Source of the DNA: Gammaproteobacteria bacterium
GTDB taxonomy: Bacteria; Pseudomonadota; Gammaproteobacteria; Competibacterales; Competibacteraceae
NCBI GenBank assembly: GCA_024234995.1
Contig: JACKNF010000002.1
Coordinates: 186,001-250,000, forward strand
Length of the DNA: 64,000 nucleotides
Direction of reading: 5' to 3'
Shown: piece by piece, positions 1 through 9,387 of the stretch
How the letters are laid out: each line of letters starts with the position of its first letter
How positions within the stretch are numbered: the first letter of the stretch is position 1
Translations under genes and position numbers: made by a program
Notes under the pieces: generated by a model
Database searches by the model: none
What the model was told of the DNA's origin: nothing
Seen by the model: only the letters and a program-made list of their open reading frames with translations

Positions 1-1844
1 CAGCCCCTCTACGCCAGCCAGACGAGCATTGGGTCGTGCTGGCCACCGGTGGGGCGCGAGGTATCACGGCGGAAACGTTACGTGAACTGGCGCCGTTTCA
101 TCTGACCTTGGTCCTGCTGGGGCGAACACCGTTACCGGAATCCGAGGATGCGGCAACCCGCCATCTGCCGGATGCTGCGGCGTTGCGCCGCCATTTTCTG
201 GCGCGGGCGAGCGCTGAGGGGCGCACGGTGAAACCGGCTGAGGTCGAGCAGGATATTCAATCTCTGCTGCGCGACCGGGAAATCCGCGCTAACGTGGCTG
301 ATTTGACCGCACTCGGCGCACGCGTGGATTACCGGGCCGTCGACGTTCGAAATGAAGCCGGGATGGCCCTGCTGCTCGATGATCTGTACCAAAAACAGGG
401 ACGGATCGACATGGTCATTCACGGGGCAGGGGTGATCGAGGATGGCTGGTTACTCGATAAATCCCGCGAGAGCATCGACCAGGTCATCGACACCAAGATA
501 GACAGTGCTTTCCTGCTGGCAAAATACTTGCGTCCGGAGACCCTGAAATTTTTTGCTTTTTTCACCTCGGTTGCTGGACGTTTTGGCAATCGCGGGCAGT
601 CCGACTATGCGACTGGCAATGAGATAGTGACTCGATTGGCGTGGAGTCTGCGTGACCGCTGGGGAGAATCGGTAAAAGTTACGGCTATTCACTGGAGTCC
701 TTGGGATCGGACCACGCATGGCGCTGGCATGGTCACGCCCGAGGTGCGGCGGCAGTTCGAAGCGCGCGGTGTCCAGCTGGTGAATGCAGCCGCTGGCCGG
801 CACTTTTTGCTCAATGAGCTGCTGTATGGGCCGGCCGATGAGGTTGAGCTGGTCGCCGGCGATTTCCCTTGGGAGTATGCGGAGACGCAACTGAGTATGT
901 TGCCTAGCGCGGCTGATCCGGCGGTCCTCATCGGGGGGCCTCATGCGCTGCTCTATGGCGCACGTCTCACGGAACGGGGTCCAGCCGCATGGCGATTTGA
1001 AAAAACCGTGGATTTAATCAGCGATCCGTATCTGGATCATCACCGGCTGGATGGTGCGCCGGTGTTGCCGTTCGCAGTGGCTATGGAGTATTTGGCCGAA
1101 GCCGTGATGGCCATCTGCCCTGATGCCAGCGGTATCCAGCTCAGTGATGTGCAATTACTGCGAGGACTGAGTTTGCAGAACCAGGATAACGCGCGGCTGC
1201 GGATCACATTGCAGGAATCCTCCAGTCCTGCGAGCGAGGGTCTGCGGCGGTTTACGGCATGGCTGGACAATGGCGATGCTCAGGGCCGGCCTTGTTATCA
1301 GGCAGCGGTGACCATTGGTTCCCCGCCCGGGTCCACGGCAGTTAACGATCCCATCGCAGAGTTGCATTCATTACCGCTGCCGGTCGATGAAATCTATCGG
1401 CGCTGGCTGTTTCATGGCCCCTGCTTTCAGACGCTAACCGGATTTGAGGGTTACAACGGCCAGCAGATCGTTGCAATGCTTCGTCCCAGTCAAGCCAGCA
1501 GTTTCTACCCGCCAGCGCGTGATGCACGGTGGCAATTCGATCCAGCACTGGTGGATGGAGCATTCCAGGCATTGATTGTTTGGAGCCGTCTGCAACTGGG
1601 CGCAACGCCACTGCCCAGCCGGTTAGGCCGTATCCGCCGTTTGAATGCCGGACCCTTGCCGGAGCGATTGATGGTTCGCTTGCATATCGCTGCTGTTGAG
1701 GCGGGTGTTCGCTGTGATATCCGCTTCACTGGCGTTGATGGCCGGGTTCATCTTGAAATTGACGATTTTGAATGTGCCGCCAGCGCAGCGCTGAACCGCC
1801 TTGGCGGTGGCTGGGCCGGTGGTACGCGCAGCCAAATTTTATGA
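1..1844 (+). CDS. Type I PKS/PUFA-synthase-like protein, KR-DH C-terminal part (5' truncated)
   Basis: The frame is open from the first bases, so the start lies upstream. First comes a ketoreductase domain: NADPH-binding glycine motif GGARGI near 48-65, then a Ser/Tyr catalytic segment (TSVAGRFGN ... SDYATGN, Tyr codon 606-608). A double-hotdog dehydratase follows, with HRLDGAPVLP (His codon 1041-1043) and the second catalytic motif LVDGAFQ (Asp codon 1554-1556). Together these would reduce and dehydrate a beta-ketoacyl chain held on an acyl carrier protein. No ACP is visible in this part; it may lie upstream. The stop overlaps the next start as ATGA, so the genes are translationally coupled. 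The style recalls PfaA/HglE-type lipid synthases more than modular antibiotic PKSs, but the product cannot be named. Confidence 0.85.
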   Translation, partial: APLRQPDEHWVVLATGGARGITAETLRELAPFHLTLVLLGRTPLPESEDAATRHLPDAAALRRHFLARASAEGRTVKPAEVEQDIQSLLRDREIRANVADLTALGARVDYRAVDVRNEAGMALLLDDLYQKQGRIDMVIHGAGVIEDGWLLDKSRESIDQVIDTKIDSAFLLAKYLRPETLKFFAFFTSVAGRFGNRGQSDYATGNEIVTRLAWSLRDRWGESVKVTAIHWSPWDRTTHGAGMVTPEVRRQFEARGVQLVNAAAGRHFLLNELLYGPADEVELVAGDFPWEYAETQLSMLPSAADPAVLIGGPHALLYGARLTERGPAAWRFEKTVDLISDPYLDHHRLDGAPVLPFAVAMEYLAEAVMAICPDASGIQLSDVQLLRGLSLQNQDNARLRITLQESSSPASEGLRRFTAWLDNGDAQGRPCYQAAVTIGSPPGSTAVNDPIAELHSLPLPVDEIYRRWLFHGPCFQTLTGFEGYNGQQIVAMLRPSQASSFYPPARDARWQFDPALVDGAFQALIVWSRLQLGATPLPSRLGRIRRLNAGPLPERLMVRLHIAAVEAGVRCDIRFTGVDGRVHLEIDDFECAASAALNRLGGGWAGGTRSQIL

Positions 1845-4800
1845 CTAAGACTGCAGACAGCGATATTGCCATTGTTGGGATGGCGGCCCTGTTCGCCAAA
1901 GCGCCCGATTTAACAAGCTATTGGCACAATATTCTTAACCGGGTGAATGCGATTGACGAGCCGTTGCCCGAGTGGGGCGCCGAGCGGCTTTTCGATCCTG
2001 GCAGCGATGATTTGGCGCGTATCTACACCCGGCACGGTGGTTTTCTGCGTGATGTGTCCCGTTTCGATCCCCGCCGGTTCGGCATCATGCCGGTGTCAGT
2101 GACCGGCGGTGAACCCGACCAGTTTCATGCGCTTGATCTAGTAAAGAAAGCATTGTTGGATGCAGGTCTAGAGGATAATCGCTTTAATCCGGAAACCGCC
2201 GGGGTCATCTTAGGACATGGCATCCACCCCAATCGGGCGAATGTCAATGGCGTCCAGCATTGTGTGGTACTGGATCAGACCGTAGCCTTGCTGCAAGACA
2301 TGTTTCCTGAGATCGATTCAACGGCGCTCAGTCATGTCCGGGCAGCACTCAAGCAGCAGTTGTTACCGTTGGATACCGACGGTATTCCTGGTTTGGTGCC
2401 CAATATGATGACGGGGCGGATCGCCAACCGCCTCAATTTAATGGGGCCGAACTACATCATCGATGCTGCTTGCGCTTCGTCGCTCATCGCAGTAGATGCC
2501 GCCATGAATGAATTGCGGCGAGGGCGCGCTGACATCATGCTGGCCGGTGGCATTAATACCTCCACTCCGCCGCTGGTATATATGGTTTTCTGCCAGCTTG
2601 GCGCCTTATCGCGCACATCGAAGATCCGGCCTTTTGCTGCTGACGCCGACGGGACGTTGCTGGGCGAGGGGGGGGGTGTGCTGGTATTGAAGCGGCTGGA
2701 AGACGCTTTGCAGGCCGGTGACCGGATCTATGCTGTTTTGAAATCCATCGGCCAATCTTCGGATGGACGCGCCAAGGGGTTGATGGCGCCACGCCTGGAA
2801 GGCGAGGTATTAGCGATGCGCCGTGCCTGGGGGCAAACAAGACTCGATCCGGCCAGTTTAGGGCTTATCGAGGCGCACGGCACCGGTATTCCTTTAGGCG
2901 ACGAAACTGAAATTCAGGCATTGCGCCAGATACTGGGCGAACGGCGGGGAGCGCTGCCGGATGTCGCCTTGGGTTCGGTCAAATCGATGATCGGCCATTG
3001 TATTCCAGCGGCGGGCGCGGCATCGCTGATTAAAGTGGCACTGGCGCTGTATCATCGGGTATTGCCGCCGACTCTATGTGAGGAGGTCCGCACTGACTTG
3101 GCCCTGGGAAATGGCCGCCTGTACCTTAATACTGAGGCCCGTCCCTGGATTCAGGGCGGGCGGATGCCCCGCTGCGCGGCAGTCAACGCTTTCGGCTTCG
3201 GCGGCATCAATACCCACGCTATTCTTGAGGAGGCACCAGGTCAAAATACCGGACCGCTGTCGGCATTTCTCGGGCGGCGCTGGAAACCGGGTAGTGAGTT
3301 ATTGGTGTTCGTGCAACCGGACAGGATGGCATTGATTCAGCAAGTCGAGGACGTGCGGGAACAGCTGCGGAATGCGCCGGAAGGCGATCTACGCAGGCTG
3401 GCCATGGCGCTTTGGCGGCAACGCGGCCAGGGTGAAGAGCGGTTGGCGGTGGTGGCCGAAGATGGGCGCACGCTTGAAGCCCGATTGGCAGCAGTAGCTG
3501 GCAAGCTGGCTGATCCGGCGCGGGATCGTTTGCAGACCCGGGATGGCATCTACTTCAATAGCCGGCCCGTTGCAGGCCGCTTGGCAATGCTGTTTCCTGG
3601 AGAAAATTCCCAGTACCCGGACATGCTGCGGGATTTAGCGATTGAATTTCCCCAAGTACGCCATTGGTTCGATTTTCTCGATGGACTGTACGATGGTGAG
3701 CGTGATCTTGCGCCGAGCCAAGCGATTTTTCCGCTGCCGGCCGGCTTGAGTACTGAAGAGCGGATAGAGTTACAGAAGCAGTTACGCGGCATGGAGCTCG
3801 GTTCGGAATCGGTATTCGCTGCGGACCGGGCGCTGTTTGCTTTATTGACGGCGTTTGGTGTCCGGGCCGATGCGTTATTGGGTCATAGTACCGGTGAGAA
3901 TGCGGCGCTGACTGCTTCCGGCGTTCCCCGCTTGGACGAGGCGGCACTGGGCGCATGTATCCGGCGGATGAATGCGTTATACCGCAGTCTGGAGATGTCT
4001 GGGGTTATTCCAGATGGTGAGCTACTGTCGGTCGGTGCGTTATCTCTTGAACAAGCGCAGGATATTCTGGAAGCTGATCCGCGTTTGCACCTGACGATGG
4101 ATAATTGCACCAATCAGTTCATCCTGTTTGGCCCCGCAGAAGCGATTGCCGCCGCCCATGCCACCCTCAAACAACGGGGTGCATTCTGCACTGAGTTGGC
4201 GTTGGACCGGGGTTATCACACGCACTTGATGTCGCCCATGGCGGAGGCATTCCGGGCGCTGTTCGCCAGCGTGGAATTTGCCCCGGCCGGTACGGTCCTG
4301 TATTCATGTGTGACCGCAAAGCCTTTTCCTAGCAGGATGGAAGAGATTCGCGACACTGCCGCCGCTCAATACATGTGCCCGGTGCGCTTTCGCGAGAGCA
4401 TTGAAAATCTGTACCGGGACGGGGTCCGGGTGTTCGTCGAAGCGGGGCCAGAGAGCCACCTGACGGCCTTTGTCCGCGACATTCTTCGCAACCGGCCGCA
4501 TGTTGCCGTATCCTGCGATGATCGCCGGCGCGGTGCTGATCATCAACTGCGCCATCTCCTTGGTCAGTTGTTTGCGCAGGGTATTCCTGTCGATCTGGAG
4601 CTTCTCTACGGTGGAACGCCACAACCGGTGGCGGCGCTGGCGCCCTATTTGCCGACGGCGATTCCGGTGATTCAATCCACGGGGCCGGTGGCAACGCAGC
4701 TACGGGAATGCCTGAATGCAAGCGTGCCTGCCTCCCACGCCAACTCTCTCCCGCAAGAGAGGATAAAGATTTGCAAAACAGCAGATGATTTGGCGCCTCC

Positions 4801-4924
4801 GGTTATAGCAAAACCGCTTGGCCGGCCAGAGGCATTGGCTGGACACTTTGATCTGATGCAAGAATTTTTGCGCCAGCAGGGACGCGTTATGGATATCTGG
4901 CTGGATCGCCGGCGAGGACGGTGA
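1841..4924 (+). CDS. Polyketide/PUFA-synthase-like protein, ketosynthase-acyltransferase
   Basis: A protein of 1027 aa. The start is the ATG of the ATGA overlap with the KR-DH gene; an in-frame codon 69 bp upstream would extend it deep into that gene. Residues about 5-455 form a beta-ketoacyl synthase with an intact triad: Cys211 (DAACASSL), His346 (EAHGTG) and His386 (SMIGHC). Residues about 580-900 form an acyltransferase with nucleophile Ser683 in GHSTGE and the RGYHTHLM histidine segment. The last ~100 residues are low in conserved features and hold no ACP Ser motif. It would do chain-elongating condensation and acyl loading for the same assembly line as the upstream gene. An ACP and enoyl reductase must come from elsewhere. 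The next gene overlaps by GTGA. Confidence 0.88.
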   Translation: MTKTADSDIAIVGMAALFAKAPDLTSYWHNILNRVNAIDEPLPEWGAERLFDPGSDDLARIYTRHGGFLRDVSRFDPRRFGIMPVSVTGGEPDQFHALDLVKKALLDAGLEDNRFNPETAGVILGHGIHPNRANVNGVQHCVVLDQTVALLQDMFPEIDSTALSHVRAALKQQLLPLDTDGIPGLVPNMMTGRIANRLNLMGPNYIIDAACASSLIAVDAAMNELRRGRADIMLAGGINTSTPPLVYMVFCQLGALSRTSKIRPFAADADGTLLGEGGGVLVLKRLEDALQAGDRIYAVLKSIGQSSDGRAKGLMAPRLEGEVLAMRRAWGQTRLDPASLGLIEAHGTGIPLGDETEIQALRQILGERRGALPDVALGSVKSMIGHCIPAAGAASLIKVALALYHRVLPPTLCEEVRTDLALGNGRLYLNTEARPWIQGGRMPRCAAVNAFGFGGINTHAILEEAPGQNTGPLSAFLGRRWKPGSELLVFVQPDRMALIQQVEDVREQLRNAPEGDLRRLAMALWRQRGQGEERLAVVAEDGRTLEARLAAVAGKLADPARDRLQTRDGIYFNSRPVAGRLAMLFPGENSQYPDMLRDLAIEFPQVRHWFDFLDGLYDGERDLAPSQAIFPLPAGLSTEERIELQKQLRGMELGSESVFAADRALFALLTAFGVRADALLGHSTGENAALTASGVPRLDEAALGACIRRMNALYRSLEMSGVIPDGELLSVGALSLEQAQDILEADPRLHLTMDNCTNQFILFGPAEAIAAAHATLKQRGAFCTELALDRGYHTHLMSPMAEAFRALFASVEFAPAGTVLYSCVTAKPFPSRMEEIRDTAAAQYMCPVRFRESIENLYRDGVRVFVEAGPESHLTAFVRDILRNRPHVAVSCDDRRRGADHQLRHLLGQLFAQGIPVDLELLYGGTPQPVAALAPYLPTAIPVIQSTGPVATQLRECLNASVPASHANSLPQERIKICKTADDLAPPVIAKPLGRPEALAGHFDLMQEFLRQQGRVMDIWLDRRRGR

Positions 4925-7254
4925 GGGTGCCGGAGAACCAAGCGCCTGACGAGCCAATCCTCTGGCGATTGCGCCCGGAATTGCGGTTCGAGTCCACCGC
5001 GGCGGCTGGACGCTATCAGGTGCGCGATCCGGTCAGCGGCGAACGCTTCGAGTTAGGCGAGGAAGAGGTATTTCTTTGCCAAGCACTGAACCGGACCGCT
5101 GATCCCAAAGTGATTCAGGCCGATTTCGCGCAACGGTTTGATCTGGCCATTACCGCTGACCAACTGAATCAGTTTTATCAGGACATGGCTGCGTTGGGAT
5201 TGCTGGCGGCGATGGACGATGCGCCAGCCGGTGAAGCAGAAGCAGATGGCCTAGAAGTTGATGACGATGACCGGCCCGGCGATGCCTACCGCTGGTTATG
5301 GTTTAACCCTCAGCGCGGTTTCGCCTGGCTAGGATACTGGTTGGGATGGCTGCGCCACGGTGTCTGGTTATTGGCGCCAGGCATGCTATTAGCGTTGCTG
5401 ACGCTCATGTACAGCCAGCCGCAGTATGAACGGGCCTTGACAATACTCGTTGCTCCGGGTGCCCACCTGCTGTTCAAGTTCATATTTGGCTTGTTCGTGG
5501 TCAACTTGCTGTCGAGAGTGGTGCAAGGTGTCACCTGTGTTTACTGTGGGGGCCAGGTAGAGCAATTTGGTCTCCGCTTGGAGTTTGGCGTCATTCCCCA
5601 CTTTTTCATTGGCAAGGGTTTGCGAAGCTGGGTACGCCCCCGCCAGCAGAGATTGTGGGTAATCGGATCGGCGTTGCTCACCAAACTGGCCTTATTTATC
5701 GGTGGAACGCTGCTTTGGCGCTTGACCTTGGAGAGCGGCGGTACACTGGGTTCTTATGGTTTCGTTATCGGCCACTTGGCGCTAGGTGCTTTCCTGTTCA
5801 CAGCCAATCCGCTTTGGTGGGGTGACGGCTACGTATGGCTAGCCAGCTATCTACAGATGCCCAAAGTGCGCGAGCGAGCATTTCGGGTGCTGAGTTTGTA
5901 TCTGCGGGGCCGTCGACCGCCGGCGGGACTTTCGTCCGCGGAAAAATACGGACTCTTGGGTTATATCGTCGCCAGTGCAGCTTATGTACTGATGATTGCA
6001 GGAACTGTGCTGCTGACCCAGGCCGAGCAACTGAAATTCCGTTTTCAAGGCGTAGGCGTGGTGCTGTTTCTGGTGCTGGTGATGCTTGTAGCGCGCTGGC
6101 TCTTGTATCGGTTGGCCCGCCAGCGCCAGCGCCACGAAAAACGGTCAATGCCAGTCACTGGCGATATTTCACGCCCAGCTATGCAATATTCTGTCTCTCA
6201 TCCCACCGCGGTCGTGGAAAAGAAGAAGGGAAGGTGGAAATGGCGGCTGGCGGTGGTGATATTGCTGGTGAGTGCGTCATTCCTGCCTTACTCCTATGAT
6301 GTCACCGGCGAGGTGACCCTGTTTCCCACCGCGCGCGCTGAAGTCCACGCGGTAACCTCCGGCATAGTAACGGCGGTGCAGGTTCGGGAAAATGAGCGGG
6401 TAACCTCCGGACAGGTATTGGCTGAATTAAGCACATGGCAACAGGATCAGGAGCTTGCTAAAACGGCTACTGAAATCGAACGCCAGCAGGCGGAACTGGA
6501 ACTGCTCCAGCATGGCGCCAAGGCTGAAGCGATTGAGGTCGCCCGGCAGCAGTTGGCGATGGCTAAAGTCCGGGCGCTGCACAGCCGCAAAGTCCGGGAG
6601 TTGCTGGAACCGGTTCATCAACAGGGAGTGGTGAAGGCGCTGGAATATGAAGAGGCGGTCAAGACTGCGGAGGTCGATCAAGCGGCAGTCACGGTAGCCG
6701 AGGCTAATTTTAATTTACTGAAAAGCCCGCCGTTGCCGATGGAAGTTACCGCCAAACAGGCTGAGCTTCAGCAATTGCGCACTCAGCAAACCTATCTGGA
6801 GGATCAACGCAAAAGGACGTACTTGCGAACACCGGTGGCCGGGCGGGTGGTGACGCCACGCCCGGAATTCAAGACCGGAAATTACTTGAAAGAGGGTGAT
6901 CTGTTCGTAACCGTTGAAGACCATCGGGTAATGCGGGCTGAGATCCTGGCGCCGGAAACCGATATTGGCGAGGTGCAAACGGACGCGCCGGTGCAATTGC
7001 GGGTCTGGGCGTATCCGCTGCGTGATTTCACTGGCCGCGTAGCGGCCGTTGCTCCGGTTGTCGAGCCGAATCCGGCCAATCCGTTCATGCGTGTCGTGCG
7101 GGTGATGATCGAAATTCCCAATCCTGAAGGTTTGTTGAAATCGCAAATGACCGGGTTTGCCAAGATCACTGCCGGTGAGCAATGGCTGATTGTCGCGTTC
7201 ACCCGGGCGCTGGTGCGGTTCGTGATGCTGGAGATGTGGTCGTGGTTGCCTTAA
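4921..7254 (+). CDS. Inactive M50-like membrane core fused to HlyD-type periplasmic adaptor
   Basis: A protein of 777 aa starting at GTG inside the preceding stop (GTGA). The N-terminus (about 20-105) resembles the small PqqD-like domain often found on such proteins. Residues ~140-400 are multi-spanning membrane segments with the layout of a site-2-protease-like M50 domain: the NPLWWGDGY segment matches the third zinc-ligand motif. Where HExxH should stand there is SRVVQ (in LLSRVVQGVTC), so zinc proteolysis is unlikely. After another membrane helix (~440-460) comes a membrane-fusion-protein part: biotinyl-lipoyl-like half motifs, a long Glu/Gln/Ala-rich coiled coil (~515-640) and a beta barrel. 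It probably exports or handles the product of the PKS operon across the envelope; the cargo is unknown. Confidence 0.75.
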   Translation: MRVPENQAPDEPILWRLRPELRFESTAAAGRYQVRDPVSGERFELGEEEVFLCQALNRTADPKVIQADFAQRFDLAITADQLNQFYQDMAALGLLAAMDDAPAGEAEADGLEVDDDDRPGDAYRWLWFNPQRGFAWLGYWLGWLRHGVWLLAPGMLLALLTLMYSQPQYERALTILVAPGAHLLFKFIFGLFVVNLLSRVVQGVTCVYCGGQVEQFGLRLEFGVIPHFFIGKGLRSWVRPRQQRLWVIGSALLTKLALFIGGTLLWRLTLESGGTLGSYGFVIGHLALGAFLFTANPLWWGDGYVWLASYLQMPKVRERAFRVLSLYLRGRRPPAGLSSAEKYGLLGYIVASAAYVLMIAGTVLLTQAEQLKFRFQGVGVVLFLVLVMLVARWLLYRLARQRQRHEKRSMPVTGDISRPAMQYSVSHPTAVVEKKKGRWKWRLAVVILLVSASFLPYSYDVTGEVTLFPTARAEVHAVTSGIVTAVQVRENERVTSGQVLAELSTWQQDQELAKTATEIERQQAELELLQHGAKAEAIEVARQQLAMAKVRALHSRKVRELLEPVHQQGVVKALEYEEAVKTAEVDQAAVTVAEANFNLLKSPPLPMEVTAKQAELQQLRTQQTYLEDQRKRTYLRTPVAGRVVTPRPEFKTGNYLKEGDLFVTVEDHRVMRAEILAPETDIGEVQTDAPVQLRVWAYPLRDFTGRVAAVAPVVEPNPANPFMRVVRVMIEIPNPEGLLKSQMTGFAKITAGEQWLIVAFTRALVRFVMLEMWSWLP

Positions 7255-7296
7255 ATTGCTGTATCCTTCTCACAGGCAGAGAAGTAAAAAATTACT

Positions 7297-8550
7297 CTAG
7301 TGATTGCGCTCTAACCAAATACCCGGCTGTGCTTTGGAATTACGCGTTAAATCCCAGTCACCGGTAACCACCAGACCATGCGGGGTTGGTTGCAGCACAC
7401 GCAAACGAGTTGCCGCAGACTGTCCGAAGCTGTCGGGTGTGACAACTTCCCACTCTTCGCCATCCTGGCTTTTCCATAGCTGGAAATTGACCGGTTCAGA
7501 CGTAGGATTAGCATTGACGGGGTCTTCGTAATGATCGAGGGCAGCGTACAGGGCATTGGGTGTGCCCATGAGCCGTGAGACTCGCCGGTTACGGTGGCCG
7601 CTGAACCCAGGCCCCTGAGCCGAAAGCGGGATTTGCAGCCCAACCGGTGAGAAGCGCGGAGTACCCGTGACCAGTTCCCAATGGTCATTAGCCAGTACTC
7701 GGATGACTTCAGCGCCTGAAGTGGCAAATTCCCAGCGAGGATCAAGATGTGGCGAGCGAGTGCCGAGGTAGAGCATGTCTTTGAACACGGTCAGTGTTTC
7801 GACATGCGGGTTGAGCGTGTAGCGTTGAGCGCCCTCAGCGAGCACCTGCTCCCAAGTGAAAGGGGGTTGGCCACGCGCCATCGTCTTCCAAAGCTGAAAG
7901 CCATTGGTTGGATTGCCAGCGACAGCATACAATTGGCCGTTGAAGACGTGCAGACCGTCAATGGTCCGGTTTTCTGGGTTACCGAAGCCGGGGGTACAAG
8001 CAGGATGCCAGGATTGTGCGCAAGGGCCGGTGCTGACCCAGATCAGTGGACCATCGCGGCCGGTGTGAGCAGCGCGGGCGGAGATAGCGAATATTTGACC
8101 TGAAAAGCTGCGCAGGCTGATGAATGGGCTGCCATCGGTGTCTGGGCTGGACGCTATTTCCGTGAAGTGCGCGCCCTCTTCGGAATACAGGAGAGCAGGT
8201 GTCCGTAGGCTGAAGCGGAGTGCATAGAGGGCCGGTGCCGGCTGTTTGGTGTTTGGCAGGACGGCCAGCGCTCGCCAACCGAGTTCCAATGGGAAATAGC
8301 GGGATTGGCCCTGGTGCGTGAACCAGCGGGACTCCACCGTGCTCGTGTGCAACTGCTCCCAACCGGATTCGCGTAAGCGATGGCGAAGCAGAACGGCGTT
8401 GCCAGGGCGGGCGGGGTCTGCCGGGTAGCTGGTCACTCCTAGATATAACCAGCCCTGAAACCAGGCAGCTGCGTGAATCAGGTAGCGGCTGGCTTCGGGC
8501 AGTAGACCGGCGGGAATGGCGTGAAACTGAAACGAGGAGTGTGCGGGCAT
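7297..8550 (-). CDS. Beta-propeller-like hypothetical protein
   Basis: About 417 aa from the ATG at 8550; a TTG at 8613 would add 21 residues, and neither start has a clear ribosome binding site. No catalytic family is recognised. The sequence repeats short blocks of the type 'LY.G...G.QLWK....W..V', for example LYAVAGNPTNGFQLWKT and FQLWKSQDGEEWEVVTP. Such blocks are typical of kelch/YCF48-like beta-propeller blades. There is no obvious signal peptide, so it may be cytoplasmic. It runs convergent to the PKS operon and diverges from the gene at 8722. A structural or binding role linked to the PKS locus is possible but rests only on position. Confidence 0.6.
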   Translation of the reverse strand: MPAHSSFQFHAIPAGLLPEASRYLIHAAAWFQGWLYLGVTSYPADPARPGNAVLLRHRLRESGWEQLHTSTVESRWFTHQGQSRYFPLELGWRALAVLPNTKQPAPALYALRFSLRTPALLYSEEGAHFTEIASSPDTDGSPFISLRSFSGQIFAISARAAHTGRDGPLIWVSTGPCAQSWHPACTPGFGNPENRTIDGLHVFNGQLYAVAGNPTNGFQLWKTMARGQPPFTWEQVLAEGAQRYTLNPHVETLTVFKDMLYLGTRSPHLDPRWEFATSGAEVIRVLANDHWELVTGTPRFSPVGLQIPLSAQGPGFSGHRNRRVSRLMGTPNALYAALDHYEDPVNANPTSEPVNFQLWKSQDGEEWEVVTPDSFGQSAATRLRVLQPTPHGLVVTGDWDLTRNSKAQPGIWLERNH

Positions 8551-8721
8551 GCGGTTGGCGACCGGGTTTGAGTGGAAATTAAGAGTATGCTGAGTGTGCT
8601 GCGAGCTTTGCAACGCGTGAGGCTGATTATTTCAGTATCGATTATAAGAGGGTTCAGGGTATCTGTTCCCAATTGAGTTGAAAAAGATGGTGCATGTTGA
8701 GATTGAGGTTGAGAAAGACGG

Positions 8722-9378
8722 ATGAGTCCTGAGATTGAAAATGATCGGAAGCGGCCTCCCGCATGGCGTGAACGGGATGGAAGCGGGGCAGTGGAGCCGG
8801 TTCAGCGTGCTTTTCTACAGCGAATCATCCAGTTTCTTCAACAGCCTGCTCCTGGAAGCAGGCTGATTCCGGGAACCCGGATTGGCGAAGAGCGCGTGCG
8901 GCAGCTGATCGGTTTTTTGCGGTTGCGCAGCCAGGGCAGCCATCCGGTGGCTGTCCGGATTCGTTGGATTCTGGGGCAACTGGAGCAGACCGCGTCCGGT
9001 GAGGAAAAAGTGGCTGGGATCAGTGTCCAGCAGTTGAAGCGTCTGCTGCAATCGATTCCGGGTTATGAAAGTTTGAATGTTGCGGAATCCGCCGCTTCCG
9101 ATTCGAAGCAGCGTCCGGACCGGTTGGCTGAGGCACTGCCGCAATTCGATAGCCATATGCAAGCGGTCAGCCGGACTGTGCGGGGAATGGTGGAGATCAT
9201 CGATCAATTAACCGGACACGTGCAAATCATCGAACGCGAACTGCAAACATTAAATGCGTGGCGTGCGGCTTTAGGTGATCATCGGCTGGCTACGCCAGCA
9301 ATACCAACGCCGGGTCCAAAGTCAGAAAACCGCCCTGAACCCGATGTAGCGGGCTGGTTCAGTGATTTCATCGATTGA
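8722..9378 (+). CDS. Hypothetical protein, 218 aa
   Basis: Not recognised. The protein is soluble, Arg/Gln-rich and predicted helical, with a proline-rich linker near the C-terminus (about 190-205) and an acidic Trp/Phe-containing tail (GWFSDFID). The region ~135-185 has heptad-like spacing and could form a coiled coil. It ends 9 bp before the sulfotransferase start on the same strand, so the two are probably cotranscribed. That pairing and the nearby PKS genes suggest an accessory role in the same pathway, but nothing in the sequence shows an activity. Confidence 0.6.
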   Translation: MSPEIENDRKRPPAWRERDGSGAVEPVQRAFLQRIIQFLQQPAPGSRLIPGTRIGEERVRQLIGFLRLRSQGSHPVAVRIRWILGQLEQTASGEEKVAGISVQQLKRLLQSIPGYESLNVAESAASDSKQRPDRLAEALPQFDSHMQAVSRTVRGMVEIIDQLTGHVQIIERELQTLNAWRAALGDHRLATPAIPTPGPKSENRPEPDVAGWFSDFID

Positions 9379-9387
9379 CCATCAGGT

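Noticed and set aside
450..944. Long minus-strand frames across the PKS genes
   Set aside because: Shadows of GC-rich codon use; the plus-strand domains are unambiguous.
4735..4765. Short CTCTC...GAGAG inverted repeat near the end of the KS-AT gene
   Set aside because: Too short and inside a coding frame that continues unbroken; no sign of an inserted element.
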